Shown here: positions 11,883 through 21,031 of the stretch, piece by piece | Position numbering within the stretch: position 1 is the first letter of the stretch | Layout of the letters: each line of letters opens with the position of its first letter | DNA from: Acutalibacter sp. | GTDB lineage: Bacteria; Bacillota; Clostridia; Oscillospirales; Acutalibacteraceae | NCBI GenBank assembly: GCA_022511515.1 | Contig: JAFLRP010000200.1 | Coordinates: 1 to 51,798 of the forward strand | Length of the DNA: 51,798 bases | Reading direction: 5' to 3' | Notes under the pieces: model-generated | What the model was told of the DNA's origin: nothing | What the model saw: only the letters and a program-made list of their open reading frames with translations | Database searches by the model: none | Position numbers and translations under genes: made by a program

Positions 11883-12659
11883 TTACTTGCAGGCTTTGAT
11901 TACCTGCATAAAGTTGTCCAGAGTGCGGTTGGCCACCAGCTCATGGGGGAAATGGATCTCCTCCAGCATCTGCACGGCCCGCTCCACATGACCCACATAC
12001 CAGGCGCTGTGGGCGTCGGAACTCACCACGATCTGCACGCCCAGCTCCGCGCATTTTAGGGCGATCCGCCGGCACTCGTCGGTCACGGCGCTGGGAGAAT
12101 CAAAGGAATGGTCGTTGACCTCCAACATTTTGCCGTGGGCCTTTGCGCATTTGCACACCTCGTCAATGTCAAACCGCAGCCCTGCCCGGCCGGGGTGACC
12201 GATGATATGGATGCGGGGATTCTCCAGCACCCTGCAGTACATCTCGGTGTTTTTGGCGACGGTATTTTCTTCCATGCCGGGGAAGCGGTGGACGCTGGCG
12301 ATGGCGTAATCGCGGCTTTCCAGCAGCGGCTCGTTGGGAGAGATATCTCTGGTATCGCCGGGGCGCTTAAAGGGCATCACCTTGTCCCAGTAGGCCAGAT
12401 GGCCTTCAAAATCCATAATGTCGATCTCCACGCTGGCCAAAACGGTCACTCCGTCGATGACCCGGGGCAGGGCCGCCATGTTCATCATGCTGCCCCAGCC
12501 CGGCAGATCGCCGCCGGAGAAAAGGGAGCTGTAATGGTCCGCTAAGCCTATGGCTTCCAGCCCCATTTGCTTGGCATAAGCGGCGTTTTCGCCGATGGTG
12601 CTGAAAGCATGGCCGGAAAACAGCGTGTGTGTATGGGGGTCTACTTTGATCTCAAGCAT
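11883..12659 (-). CDS. PHP-domain phosphoesterase, YcdX-like
   Basis: The 258-residue protein has the PHP signatures in order: VDPHTHTLFSGHAFST, GLADHYSSL, ASVEIDIMDFEGH, IASVHRFPG, IIGHPGRAG, EVNDHSFD and VVSSDAHSAWYVGH. These supply the His, Asp and Glu ligands of a trinuclear metal site. YcdX-type proteins of this size are phosphoesterases of unknown natural substrate. It differs clearly from the HisK-like PHP protein near the left end. GGAAGGAAATAAC precedes the ATG. It sits upstream of two 6-phospho-beta-glucosidases, so a role on a sugar phosphate is plausible, but this is only context. Confidence 0.8.
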   Translation of the reverse strand: MLEIKVDPHTHTLFSGHAFSTIGENAAYAKQMGLEAIGLADHYSSLFSGGDLPGWGSMMNMAALPRVIDGVTVLASVEIDIMDFEGHLAYWDKVMPFKRPGDTRDISPNEPLLESRDYAIASVHRFPGMEENTVAKNTEMYCRVLENPRIHIIGHPGRAGLRFDIDEVCKCAKAHGKMLEVNDHSFDSPSAVTDECRRIALKCAELGVQIVVSSDAHSAWYVGHVERAVQMLEEIHFPHELVANRTLDNFMQVIKACK

Positions 12660-12699
12660 TGTTATTTCCTTCCTATTGTTACGAAAACTTGGACTTTCC

Positions 12700-12728
12700 T
12701 TGACTTTTTGTCGGAGAACAAATAAAAT
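12700..12728 (+). promoter_or_regulatory. Promoter of the AraC-type regulator gene
   Basis: TTGACT (12700-12705), a 17-base spacer and TAAAAT (12723-12728) form a good sigma-A type promoter 38 bases before the GTG start. The intergenic region also has to carry the divergent PHP gene's promoter. Confidence 0.6.
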
Positions 12729-12766
12729 TTGAATACTACTTTACTGAAATTGCGGGGTAAAAACCT

Positions 12767-15106
12767 GTGAAACGATTTTTTAAGAAAAACTTCGGGCGCA
12801 CGCTGTTTCTTTCCTACGCGCTGCTGCTGATCCTCTCCCTCACCGTGCTGCTGGTGCAGATGCGCTCGTCTCTTGCCCAATTAGAGCAGAGTACTGAGCA
12901 GTTCAGCCGCATTGCCCTCAATCAGGTCAGCAACTCCATGGAGAGCACCTACGCCGGTATTTTAGGCCAGATGGATCAGGTGCACTCCCGTCAGGAATAT
13001 ACTTCGCTGGTGTACGCCGACGCCGATTTAAGCAGCTACAAGCTGCTCAAGGTGGGCAAACTGGAGGACGAGATGGTCCGTCAGGTGTCTTACAGCGGCG
13101 CCATTACCCGCATGTATATCTGGTTTGAACACCCTCAGGTCGCCGCCACCACTTCCGGGTTCCTTCGCACGGCCCCGGCCTTTGACCGCGCCCTGCAGCG
13201 GGACTTGAATATCACTCTGGAGGAAGTGGAGACCTTGGCCCGGGGCAACGGCCTTACCTTTTTTGCCATCGGCCCGGCCGGTCCCAAACAGAAGCTGATC
13301 GCCGTGCTGGCCAGCGGCAAAAGCGCCAACCCGGAGCGTAGCTGGACAACCATCGAAATTTTGGAGCTGGACCGCAGCGTCTTTTTCAGTCCCTTGGGAG
13401 CCCGCACCGCCGAAGGCTATACCACCGAGTTTTGGGCAGTTACCCCGGAGGGGTCGCTGCTGGCGGATTCCGCCCAAGTGGCGGCACTGGCCGCCGACGT
13501 AAAGGAAAAAGAACTGACGCCGGAGACTGTCTCCCGGATCCCCTTTGAGGGCACCGATTACGCGGTGATGGGCACCACCACCCGTGACGGTCTGGCCGTG
13601 TATTCCGCGGCAGATTTCACCCTCTGGTCCAGAACTCAGTCCCAATACAGGACCACCGTACTGGTGTACTGCGCAGTCTACCTTTTGGTGGGCTTGGGAG
13701 TGGCATTCCTGTTCTCCCGGCGCAATTCCCAACCCGTGGAGCGCTTGAGCAGCCTGATCTCCGAAAAACTTTCCGACTATTCCCAAGAAGGGGATTTCGC
13801 CAGCCTGGAGGCGGGTATCAATTCCCTGCTGCGCTACTGGCAGGATTATGCCAGTGCCCGGGGCCGTCAGGAGCGCCAGCAGACCGAGCAGAATCTGTAC
13901 GACCTGCTTTCCGGGAAACTGGGAGAGCAGGAGTACCGGGAGATCATCGAGCGCCATGGGGTGCATTTCCCGTCGGAGCAGTTTGCCGTGGCAGGTATCA
14001 ATCTGCGCAGCCTTACCGGCAGCTTCTTGGACGGCAAAGCCCCCGATGACCGCAAGACCTTGGAGATCGCCCGGTTTGCCATCGGTTCGGTGGCAGGCGA
14101 GCTGCTTGGCGAATGCGGCGCGGCCTATACCTGCCGCCACGAAGATCGTATCTGGGTGCTGGTGTGCCCTGCGCTGCAAAAAGGCGCTACGGAGAAAGAG
14201 ATCACCGAGGAGCTGATGGACTGCCTGAACCGTGCGGAAGTCTTTCTGCGGGAGCAGATCGGCATTGAGACCGCAGCCTATTTGAGCCGTTTCGTCTCCC
14301 AGTGGAACAACATCTCCACGGCTTTCCGAGAAGCCGCCTGGGGCCTGGAGCAGATCGAAGGCTACAACATTCCCGGCGCGCTGTTCGACCTGTACACCGT
14401 GGAGAAGTTCCTCTCCCCCGAGGATAAGGACCGGCCGGTGGAAGACCACACCGAAAAGCGGCGCAGCTTCTTCTCCGCCGTGGTCGCCGGCGACTTTGAC
14501 GAGGCCCGCAGGCTCTACTTGGAGCTCCGCCGGCAGGACTTGGCTTTTGCAGACGAATCCTTTGCGGCGATCCGGGTGCAGACTTCCATCCTGCTGGGTT
14601 ATCTGGTCTCCAATCTGCCCCCGGAGTACCGGGAGGCCCACAGTCAGGAGATCGAATCCTACGTCATCGCTGTACGTATGGAACGCCACGAGGAGCAGCT
14701 CACCGATCTGATGTGCCGCTGGATGCGGGAATTCAACCGCATGTACCGCGAGGCTCAGGAGGAAGGCCGGGAAGAGAAGACCGACGTGGCTCAAAACGCA
14801 GTCAGTTATATCAACGACCACTTTGCCGACCGCGAGGTGAGCGTCACCTCGGTGGCGGAGAGCCTGAACGTGAGTCCTTCGTATTTGTCCCGGGTGTTCC
14901 GCAAAAAGTACGAGTTAAGCGTTCTGGACTATATCCACCGCCGGCGTATCGAAACTGCCAAGCTGCTTTTACGGGAAAGCGATTTGACCGTGGAAAACGT
15001 GGCGGGTCAGGTGGGCTATGCCAATGCCCTGGCACTGATCCGGGCCTTCCGCAAGGCGGAAAACTGCACGCCAACGGAATACCGGAAATCCCTCAAGCTG
15101 GGATAA
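12767..15106 (+). CDS. Membrane-bound AraC-family regulator with extracellular sensor
   Basis: The 779-residue protein starts at GTG. A transmembrane helix (LFLSYALLLILSLTVLLV, about 13-30) and a second (VLVYCAVYLLVGLGVAFLF, about 300-320) enclose an outer sensor domain of roughly 265 residues, probably Cache-like. A cytoplasmic region follows, and the last 100 residues are an AraC double helix-turn-helix (VTSVAESLNVSPSYLSRVFR, then LTVENVAGQVGYANALALIR). This YesN/YtdP-like design lets an external sugar be sensed directly and drive transcription. The sugar ABC genes lie convergently just downstream (15183-18890), and such regulators usually control the adjacent transporter. The external ligand is not known. 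Confidence 0.85.
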   Translation: MKRFFKKNFGRTLFLSYALLLILSLTVLLVQMRSSLAQLEQSTEQFSRIALNQVSNSMESTYAGILGQMDQVHSRQEYTSLVYADADLSSYKLLKVGKLEDEMVRQVSYSGAITRMYIWFEHPQVAATTSGFLRTAPAFDRALQRDLNITLEEVETLARGNGLTFFAIGPAGPKQKLIAVLASGKSANPERSWTTIEILELDRSVFFSPLGARTAEGYTTEFWAVTPEGSLLADSAQVAALAADVKEKELTPETVSRIPFEGTDYAVMGTTTRDGLAVYSAADFTLWSRTQSQYRTTVLVYCAVYLLVGLGVAFLFSRRNSQPVERLSSLISEKLSDYSQEGDFASLEAGINSLLRYWQDYASARGRQERQQTEQNLYDLLSGKLGEQEYREIIERHGVHFPSEQFAVAGINLRSLTGSFLDGKAPDDRKTLEIARFAIGSVAGELLGECGAAYTCRHEDRIWVLVCPALQKGATEKEITEELMDCLNRAEVFLREQIGIETAAYLSRFVSQWNNISTAFREAAWGLEQIEGYNIPGALFDLYTVEKFLSPEDKDRPVEDHTEKRRSFFSAVVAGDFDEARRLYLELRRQDLAFADESFAAIRVQTSILLGYLVSNLPPEYREAHSQEIESYVIAVRMERHEEQLTDLMCRWMREFNRMYREAQEEGREEKTDVAQNAVSYINDHFADREVSVTSVAESLNVSPSYLSRVFRKKYELSVLDYIHRRRIETAKLLLRESDLTVENVAGQVGYANALALIRAFRKAENCTPTEYRKSLKLG

Positions 15107-15138
15107 GAAAACAAAAAGTGAAAAAGGTCTCATCAACA

Positions 15139-15175
15139 ATTCAGCGGAGCAAATCGGCTCCGCTGAATCTTTTTG
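15139..15175 (+). terminator. Terminator between AraC regulator and ABC permease genes
   Basis: A perfect 12-bp stem ATTCAGCGGAGC/GCTCCGCTGAAT (15139-15150, 15157-15168) is followed by CTTTTT on the plus strand. It ends the regulator transcript; the opposite strand has ATTG rather than a clean T run, so it is weaker for the convergent transporter. Confidence 0.88.
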
Positions 15176-15182
15176 ATAGTGG

Positions 15183-16070
15183 TTAACCCTTCACGGAACC
15201 AATCATAACGCCGGTAACGAAATACTTCTGAACGAAGGGATAGATGACCATCATGGGAATGACCGACACCATGATGGTGGCATATTTAATCAACGGTCGG
15301 TATATTTCTACGTCTTGCCCATCCGCGTCCGCCACGATGGCGTTTTCAGAGCTCAGCAGCACAATCTCACGCAGGGTCAACTGCAGGGGATAGAGATTGC
15401 GATCCGCATGGGGCAGATAGATGGAGGCGTTGAACCAGGCGTTCCACACCTGAATGGCGTAGAACAGCACGATGACCGCGATGATGGCCTTACTGACGGG
15501 GATCACGATCTGCCACAGAATGCGGAAGTTCCCCGCGCCGTCAATGCGGGCCGCCTCGTAGAGCTCCTCGGGAATCTCCGAGAAAGAGGTACGCATCAAA
15601 ATGATGTTATAGGCCGTCAGACAGCCGGGAATGATCAGCGCCCAGCGGGTGTCCAGCATGCCCAGATCCCGCACCACCATGAAGGTGGGAATCAGACCGC
15701 CGTTGAAGATCATGGTGAACAGCACTACGAAAGCGAAGAAGCTCTTAAAATAGAGCTGCTTTCTGGAGAGCACAAAGGCCGCCAGAATGTTCAGGATCAG
15801 GCCCAGCGTCGTGGAAGCCACCACATAGATGATGGTGTTCATGTAAGAGATCCAGATGCTGTTATTTTGCATGACCAGCCGGTAGCCGCCCAGGGTGGGC
15901 TTACCCAGAGGGGTAAGGATCAGGCCGCTGGAGGCGGCAACCTTTAACGGATCGCTGATAGAGCCCATGGCCACGTGCCAGACGGGAAGAATAAAGATGA
16001 TCGACAACAGGATCAAGCCAATGGTGTTGAACACCGCAAATACTTTTTGTCCTTTTGTGCGTTGCAGCAT
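15183..16070 (-). CDS. Carbohydrate ABC transporter permease, LplC/YtcP-like
   Basis: The 295-residue protein has six predicted membrane helices. ELYEAARIDGAGNFRILWQIVIP carries the EAA motif that docks on the ATPase, and it ends FVTGVMIGSVKG, the typical LplC ending. GGGAGG precedes the ATG. It is the last gene of the lipoprotein-LplB-LplC operon. LplABC-type CUT1 importers carry complex oligosaccharides, and their ATPase is normally a shared MsmX-type protein encoded elsewhere, consistent with none being present here. Confidence 0.9.
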   Translation of the reverse strand: MLQRTKGQKVFAVFNTIGLILLSIIFILPVWHVAMGSISDPLKVAASSGLILTPLGKPTLGGYRLVMQNNSIWISYMNTIIYVVASTTLGLILNILAAFVLSRKQLYFKSFFAFVVLFTMIFNGGLIPTFMVVRDLGMLDTRWALIIPGCLTAYNIILMRTSFSEIPEELYEAARIDGAGNFRILWQIVIPVSKAIIAVIVLFYAIQVWNAWFNASIYLPHADRNLYPLQLTLREIVLLSSENAIVADADGQDVEIYRPLIKYATIMVSVIPMMVIYPFVQKYFVTGVMIGSVKG

Positions 16071-16085
16071 ATTTTCTTTCCCTCC

Positions 16086-17033
16086 TTACCACAGACTGGT
16101 GTCGCTGATCTTGCGGCTGATGGTATTGCCCAAGAACAGAATGATAAAGTTGACGACGGAGTTAAACAGGTTGATGGCTGTGGAGTAAGAATAGTTTCCG
16201 TCGATGATACCCACACGGTACACATAGCTAGAGATCACATCGCCGGTGTCGAACGTGGTGGGGCCGTACATGAGGATGATCTTCTCATAGCCCACGTTCA
16301 TGATCTGGCCCAGACGCAGGATCAGCAGCACCACGATGGTGGAGGCGATACCCGGCAGGGTGATGTACAGTGTCTGCTTCCAGCGGCCCGCACCGTCGAT
16401 GACCGCCGCCTCATACAGCTCGGGATCGATGGCCGCCAGCGCCGAAATAAAGATGATGGCGTTGTAGCCCAGATGCTGCCACATGTTGGAGCCGATGAAC
16501 AGCGTCCGGAACCACTCGGGCCGGGAGATCAGCGCGCCGCCGGTGTCGCCGAAAGCGGCAGCCAACTGGGTGAGCACGCCATTGGCCTTGCAGAAGTCAT
16601 TCAAAATGGAGACGACGACCACCACAGAGATAAAGTAGGGCAGGTAGGAGATGGTCTGGGTGACCTTCTTGAACTTCTTGTTCCGCACCTCGTTGAGACA
16701 CAGTGCAAAGATGATCGGGAACGGGAAAGAGAAGGCCAGACCGTAAATGCTGATCAGCAGCGTGTTACGGAACGTGCGCCAGAAGTTGGGGCCGTTGAAA
16801 TAGCGGATAAACTGTTCCATTCCCACCCATTTGCTGCCCCACAGACCCTTTTTGATGCTGAAGTCCTGGAAGGCCATCAGAATACCGCCCATGGGGATAT
16901 AATTGAAGATGATGAAATACGCCAGGGGAAACAGGGCCATGATATAGATGCTCCAGTTGTTGCGCAGGTCACGCTTGATGAGCCTGCCCCGTGAGACCTT
17001 GATCTCGCCCACAGCGGAAGTATTCTTCTTCAA
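16086..17033 (-). CDS. Carbohydrate ABC transporter permease, LplB-like
   Basis: The start is placed at TTG 17033, because GAGAGGAGG lies eight bases upstream and the resulting 315 residues match the family. A longer frame to 17093 lacks a ribosome site and overlaps a hairpin. Six membrane helices are visible; YFIIFNYIPMGGILMAFQDF is the typical LplB first helix, and ELYEAAVIDGAGRWKQTLYITLP the EAA loop. It pairs with the LplC-like permease, whose start is 15 bases downstream. Confidence 0.9.
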   Translation of the reverse strand: MKKNTSAVGEIKVSRGRLIKRDLRNNWSIYIMALFPLAYFIIFNYIPMGGILMAFQDFSIKKGLWGSKWVGMEQFIRYFNGPNFWRTFRNTLLISIYGLAFSFPFPIIFALCLNEVRNKKFKKVTQTISYLPYFISVVVVVSILNDFCKANGVLTQLAAAFGDTGGALISRPEWFRTLFIGSNMWQHLGYNAIIFISALAAIDPELYEAAVIDGAGRWKQTLYITLPGIASTIVVLLILRLGQIMNVGYEKIILMYGPTTFDTGDVISSYVYRVGIIDGNYSYSTAINLFNSVVNFIILFLGNTISRKISDTSLW

Positions 17034-17063
17034 GTTTTTTCCTCCTCTCGCAAAAATAACAGA

Positions 17064-17104
17064 AAAGCGGGCCCCTTTCAGAATAATCTGCAAGAGGCCC
17101 GCTT
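17064..17104 (-). terminator. Attenuator hairpin between solute-binding protein and permease genes
   Basis: A 13-bp stem with one mismatch (AAGCGGGCC arms) has a loop of about 15 bases, followed in the gene direction by TTTTCTGTTATTTTT. It lies between the binding-protein stop and the LplB start and probably makes the binding protein more abundant than the permeases by partial termination. Confidence 0.75.
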
Positions 17105-17144
17105 CCCATTAAATCCTAAATGTTATGCAGCCCTCAAAAAAGGC

Positions 17145-18890
17145 TTAGCGGTCATTGTAACGATCCAGAGCAGCCTGCTGCAGCGCCATGCAATCTTCGA
17201 TGCCCATAGCACGCAACTGATCGCGATAAGCGTCGTACTCGTCCAGAGAACGCTGGCCCATGATAAAGGCGGCGTTGGCCTCCTGCACATATGCCTCGAT
17301 GTCGGCATACTTGGCAGCATAGGAGGTGTTCTCCTCGGCGGTCATGGTGACGCGGCTGGGGATCAGGTTGGAGGGGAAGTACTCGGACCACACGGTGTAG
17401 CCGGACTTCAGCTCGTCAGCCATCTGCTCGATCTGAGAAGCCTCAACACGTACGGGCGGGTTCTTGGTCCAGAACTGCACCAGCACGGTGGCGGAGGAAA
17501 TTCCGTCGGGATTGGAATAGCGGAAGTCATAGTCGCCCACACGGTGGCCGTCTGCAGCGGCGTGCCACACGGTGCCCTCTTCGCTCTCCAGGCCGTAGTT
17601 GGCATTCAGATAAACGTCTTCCGCATAGAAGCCGTCCACCCAGCGGATAGCGGTCTCCAGATTTTCGCCTTCGACGTTAAACACATGGCAAACGCCGCTG
17701 TGATGATCGGTAGCTGCCCAGGAACGCCAGGCAGGATCCACAGCGTCAGCACCGGACTTGACGGGCTGCTTGGCGGGAACCATGAAGAAATCGGGGTTGG
17801 TAGCGCCGCGGGTCAGGTAAGTCGGGCCCATACGGGTGCCCCAGTCAACCAGAGCACCAACCTTGTCGTTGAGCATCATGTCGTTGTCAGCGGCAACGCC
17901 GGTGGACTGACGGGTGGCAAAGTCGGGATCCAGCAGGCCGCGCTTGTACCAGTCGGCGAGCAGGGTCAGATAATCCTTATACTGGTCATCCAGAGGACCG
18001 TACTGGACCTTGCCGTCTCTCATATACCAATAGGGAGCGGTATCATAACCGGCCATGAACTCGCCGTAGTCGATGCCGTACTTGGAGGTATACAGAGGAG
18101 CCTCAACGCCCAACTGCTCCTTGAATGCGGTGAGCACAGCGTCCCAATCGTCATAGGTGACGGGCACGTCCATGCCAACAGCGTCCAGGAAGTCCTTGCG
18201 GATGGAGATGCCCTGGTCGGCCACGGCGTATTCGCCCATGGTGTCCCAGAGACCCCACATGCCGTACATCTTGCCGGTATCGCTCTTAGCGGCGCGGCCG
18301 AAGTCCTCGAGGGAGTTGAGCCAGCTCACATAGTTGGGAGCAATGTCCAGATGATCCATCATATCGGCAAAGTAGCCGTCCTCGATAGCGGCGTCCTGAC
18401 CGGTGCGATAGGTATGACTGGAGGGGTTGGTATACAGCATGTCGGGCATATCGTCGGAAGCGAACAGCAGGTTGAACGCTTCGGACTCGGTGCCGGAGGC
18501 AGGTACGATAAACTCAACGTGAACATTGGTCTTTTCTTCGTACCACTGCCAGAATTCGCCGTCGTTAAAGTCGGCGAGCTCGCCCTGGGAACCGGCCATG
18601 GGATACCAGTAGCTCAGGGTGACCTTTTCGCTTACCAGGGGGTAGGTCTGGCCATTGGTCTCGCCCTTGTAAACGGTGGAGACGGGATAGCCATTCTCGT
18701 TGAGCTCGACATCGCCGTTGTTCACGTCGGAATCTACGGGCTCTTTCCCATCATCCGAAGTGGAAACGGGAGTGCTGTTGTCGGCCTTGGAGTTGGGAGT
18801 GCTGTTGTCGTTGCCGCCTCCGCAAGCTGCGAAAACGGACAGGATCAGCATGGCAGCCAAGACCAGCGCAAGTGCTTTCTTGAACTTCAT
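17145..18890 (-). CDS. Sugar ABC transporter solute-binding lipoprotein, LplA-like
   Basis: Starting at ATG 18890, after AGAGGAAG, the protein has 581 residues. The signal peptide MKFKKALALVLAAMLILSVF ends in the lipobox FAAC with Cys23, followed by a Ser/Thr/Asp-rich linker and the extracellular solute-binding family 1 fold. A longer frame up to 19088 is rejected because it would hide the signal peptide. The large size (over 500 residues) is typical of the LplA/oligosaccharide group. It leads the operon with the two permeases and has a good promoter upstream. The convergent AraC-type sensor is the likely regulator. Confidence 0.92.
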   Translation of the reverse strand: MKFKKALALVLAAMLILSVFAACGGGNDNSTPNSKADNSTPVSTSDDGKEPVDSDVNNGDVELNENGYPVSTVYKGETNGQTYPLVSEKVTLSYWYPMAGSQGELADFNDGEFWQWYEEKTNVHVEFIVPASGTESEAFNLLFASDDMPDMLYTNPSSHTYRTGQDAAIEDGYFADMMDHLDIAPNYVSWLNSLEDFGRAAKSDTGKMYGMWGLWDTMGEYAVADQGISIRKDFLDAVGMDVPVTYDDWDAVLTAFKEQLGVEAPLYTSKYGIDYGEFMAGYDTAPYWYMRDGKVQYGPLDDQYKDYLTLLADWYKRGLLDPDFATRQSTGVAADNDMMLNDKVGALVDWGTRMGPTYLTRGATNPDFFMVPAKQPVKSGADAVDPAWRSWAATDHHSGVCHVFNVEGENLETAIRWVDGFYAEDVYLNANYGLESEEGTVWHAAADGHRVGDYDFRYSNPDGISSATVLVQFWTKNPPVRVEASQIEQMADELKSGYTVWSEYFPSNLIPSRVTMTAEENTSYAAKYADIEAYVQEANAAFIMGQRSLDEYDAYRDQLRAMGIEDCMALQQAALDRYNDR

Positions 18891-19031
18891 TTCTCGATAC
18901 TTCCTCTCTAAGCATAATGAATTCGACGTGCTCCCGCACTTTCCCCGTGCAGTCTGCGGCTGCCTATTATTATAGGTAGGAACCGCGCCCGCTGCCTCGG
19001 AAACCGCGCAGAAAGCCGTCTTTATGCTTCC

Positions 19032-19060
19032 AGTATACCTGTCATTTCTTGGAAAAGCAA
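19032..19060 (-). promoter_or_regulatory. Promoter of the sugar ABC transporter operon
   Basis: Reading on the minus strand: TTGCTT (19060-19055), a 17-base spacer, and TATACT (19037-19032). The leader to the ATG is about 135 bases long, room for catabolite or regulator control, though I see no clear cre site. Confidence 0.65.
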
Positions 19061-19240
19061 GTATCAAAATTGTAACAAAGCATATCAAAATGTGAACTAA
19101 TCAAAAAATGATATTGTTTTCAATACCACAAAGGCTGCTTTCACATTTTTCAACGATTTTATGGAAACTGCCCAAAAGAAATTTGATCGACCGATAAACA
19201 GTTGTGTTCAGATATTTACGCCGTCCCACAAGGCTATTGC

Positions 19241-19270
19241 AAAACCCCTTGGACAAGCCAAGGGGTTTTT
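19241..19270. terminator. Terminator downstream of carboxylesterase gene
   Basis: A perfect 12-bp stem AAAACCCCTTGG/CCAAGGGGTTTT with loop ACAAG. T residues follow on both strands, more on the plus strand, so it probably works for the minus-strand carboxylesterase gene and could also act in the other direction. Confidence 0.75.
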
Positions 19271-19309
19271 TCAATTCCTATATTCTGTCTTTTCCTTACC
19301 GGAAAAGGA

Positions 19310-20893
19310 TCAGAATACCCAGGCATTTCCGCCCTCTTCGTCCTCGTCGTCAGCAGGACCGAAATCGAAGTGGAAGGGCGGCTTATACTGCTGCAGCAGA
19401 GGCAGGATCTCGTCTTGCAGCCCGACCTTGGTGTAGCACTGATCGTCAAAGACCATGGTGACCGTCTTGCCGTCCTCGCACTTATCCCACTGGGGCAGGC
19501 CTTCCGCGTTGGGATTGCCGGTGCGGGCAAAGTTCACGAAGGAGGCGGACATCACTCTGTCCAGCATCTCGCCGTTTTCCTGATGGCAGATGGGAATCAT
19601 TTCCCCGTTGTGGAAGAAATAGGGAATATCGGAGCAGTGCCATGCCGCACGGCCGCCGTCGTAGTCGAAGATCTTGGCGAAAATGTAGTTATAAACCGGG
19701 GCGCTGGCCTCTTTGGCTTTCTTCTCAACGTACTCTACCGTGGCAGGCAGGAACATGGTATCCAGATCTATCGCATACACCTCGTTCTTGCCGGGATAGG
19801 CCTTGCGGTACGCAGCGAGGATCTTCTCGCCGCCTTCGCTGCCGTAGAACTCCTTGACGATCTGCTCTCTGCGCTCGGCGGTCAGCTTCGATCTGTCGCC
19901 GTAATCGTGGACCATGCCAAACTCGGCCACCACCGTTCCCACCATCGTGGGGATTGTCAGAGAATGAGGCGTGAAATCTCCCTCCAGCGGATCGCAGACA
20001 TAATAATCATTGGGCTGGGGTGCCCAGCCGATCCGCTTGCCCTGCTTGTAGAATTCAGCAGAGACCTTGTTGATCGCCCAAATAAACTGGGGCACCGGCA
20101 CCTTTTCCAGCTTTTCCACTTCCGCCTCGGGAATGTTCAGCTTCGCGAGAACAGCCTGCACAAATTCCTTGGGATCGCAGTTAGAATCGAAATCTCCGGC
20201 GGGGATCACGCCGGACATGACGATCATCTTGTGGAACAGCCCCTCGGCTTCGGGGATCTGCCCCAGCACGGTGACCTTCCCGCCGCCGCCGGACTGGCCG
20301 AAGATGGTGACGTTATTGGGGTCGCCGCCGAACTGGGCGATATTGTCCCGCACCCAGCGCAGAGCTTCCACCAAGTCGGCCATGCCCACATTTACACTGT
20401 TTTTGTATTTCTCGCCGAAAGCGGACAGATCCAGATAGCCAAAGGCATTCAGGCGGTGATTGACGGAAACTACCACCACGTCATCCAGCTTTGCCAGGTT
20501 GAAACCATCGTAGCATTCCTGCTCAATGGACGAGCCGGCGGAATAGCCGCCGCCGTGGATCCAGAACATGACCGGCTTCTTTGCGGAGGGATCGCATTTC
20601 GCAGTCCACACGTTCAAATACTGGCAATGCTCCGAGGAGGGCCAGAAGCGGTGAGGGGTCATCACTTCGCCCATGGGCATGGGCTCACTCAAAACCGGGC
20701 AGATCATGCCGTAGCTGCCTGCGTCCTTTACGCCCTCCCAAGGTGCCACCGGTTCCGGCATCTGGAAACGCTTTGCTTTCGCGTAGCGGATGCCGTAGAA
20801 ATGATCCACTCCGTCAAAGTGGAAGCCGCGCAGCTTGCCGGCCTTGGTCTCCACGATGGGGGAATCCTTCGTCATGTAAAATGCTTTTTTCAC
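19310..20893 (-). CDS. Type-B carboxylesterase (PnbA-like)
   Basis: The start is set at GTG 20893 because AAGGAGG lies eight bases upstream; this gives 527 residues, close to the usual 490-550. MFWIHGGGYSAGSS carries the oxyanion-hole HGGG, and FGQSGGGGKV the nucleophile Ser (about 201) of the type-B signature. No signal peptide is present, so it should act in the cytoplasm on small acyl esters. It is divergent from the lipid-kinase gene across a short AT-rich region. It may remove acyl groups from imported plant sugars or detoxify esters; the substrate is unknown. Confidence 0.9.
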   Translation of the reverse strand: MKKAFYMTKDSPIVETKAGKLRGFHFDGVDHFYGIRYAKAKRFQMPEPVAPWEGVKDAGSYGMICPVLSEPMPMGEVMTPHRFWPSSEHCQYLNVWTAKCDPSAKKPVMFWIHGGGYSAGSSIEQECYDGFNLAKLDDVVVVSVNHRLNAFGYLDLSAFGEKYKNSVNVGMADLVEALRWVRDNIAQFGGDPNNVTIFGQSGGGGKVTVLGQIPEAEGLFHKMIVMSGVIPAGDFDSNCDPKEFVQAVLAKLNIPEAEVEKLEKVPVPQFIWAINKVSAEFYKQGKRIGWAPQPNDYYVCDPLEGDFTPHSLTIPTMVGTVVAEFGMVHDYGDRSKLTAERREQIVKEFYGSEGGEKILAAYRKAYPGKNEVYAIDLDTMFLPATVEYVEKKAKEASAPVYNYIFAKIFDYDGGRAAWHCSDIPYFFHNGEMIPICHQENGEMLDRVMSASFVNFARTGNPNAEGLPQWDKCEDGKTVTMVFDDQCYTKVGLQDEILPLLQQYKPPFHFDFGPADDEDEEGGNAWVF

Positions 20894-21031
20894 AAAAACT
20901 GCCTCCTTCATTTTTATTTACATTTATTTTACCGGAAACTTAGGTATTTTTCAATAAAAAAAATTACACTTCTATACTTTTTCTGCATCTTATGTTACAA
21001 TGATTATAAATAAGGGAAAGGGGCGGCTTTC

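Larger units (their letters stand above)
18891..19309. other. Intergenic region, 419 bp, without a gene
   Basis: It holds the leader and promoter of the solute-binding protein operon (19032-19060) and, further right, the terminator of the carboxylesterase gene (19241-19270). The AT-rich part between 19075 and 19235 shows no credible coding frame and no further structure that I can support. Confidence 0.6.

Noticed and set aside
13028-14821. A 597-residue minus-strand reading frame opposite the AraC-type regulator
   Set aside because: No domain pattern, and the plus strand has membrane helices and a clear AraC DNA-binding domain.
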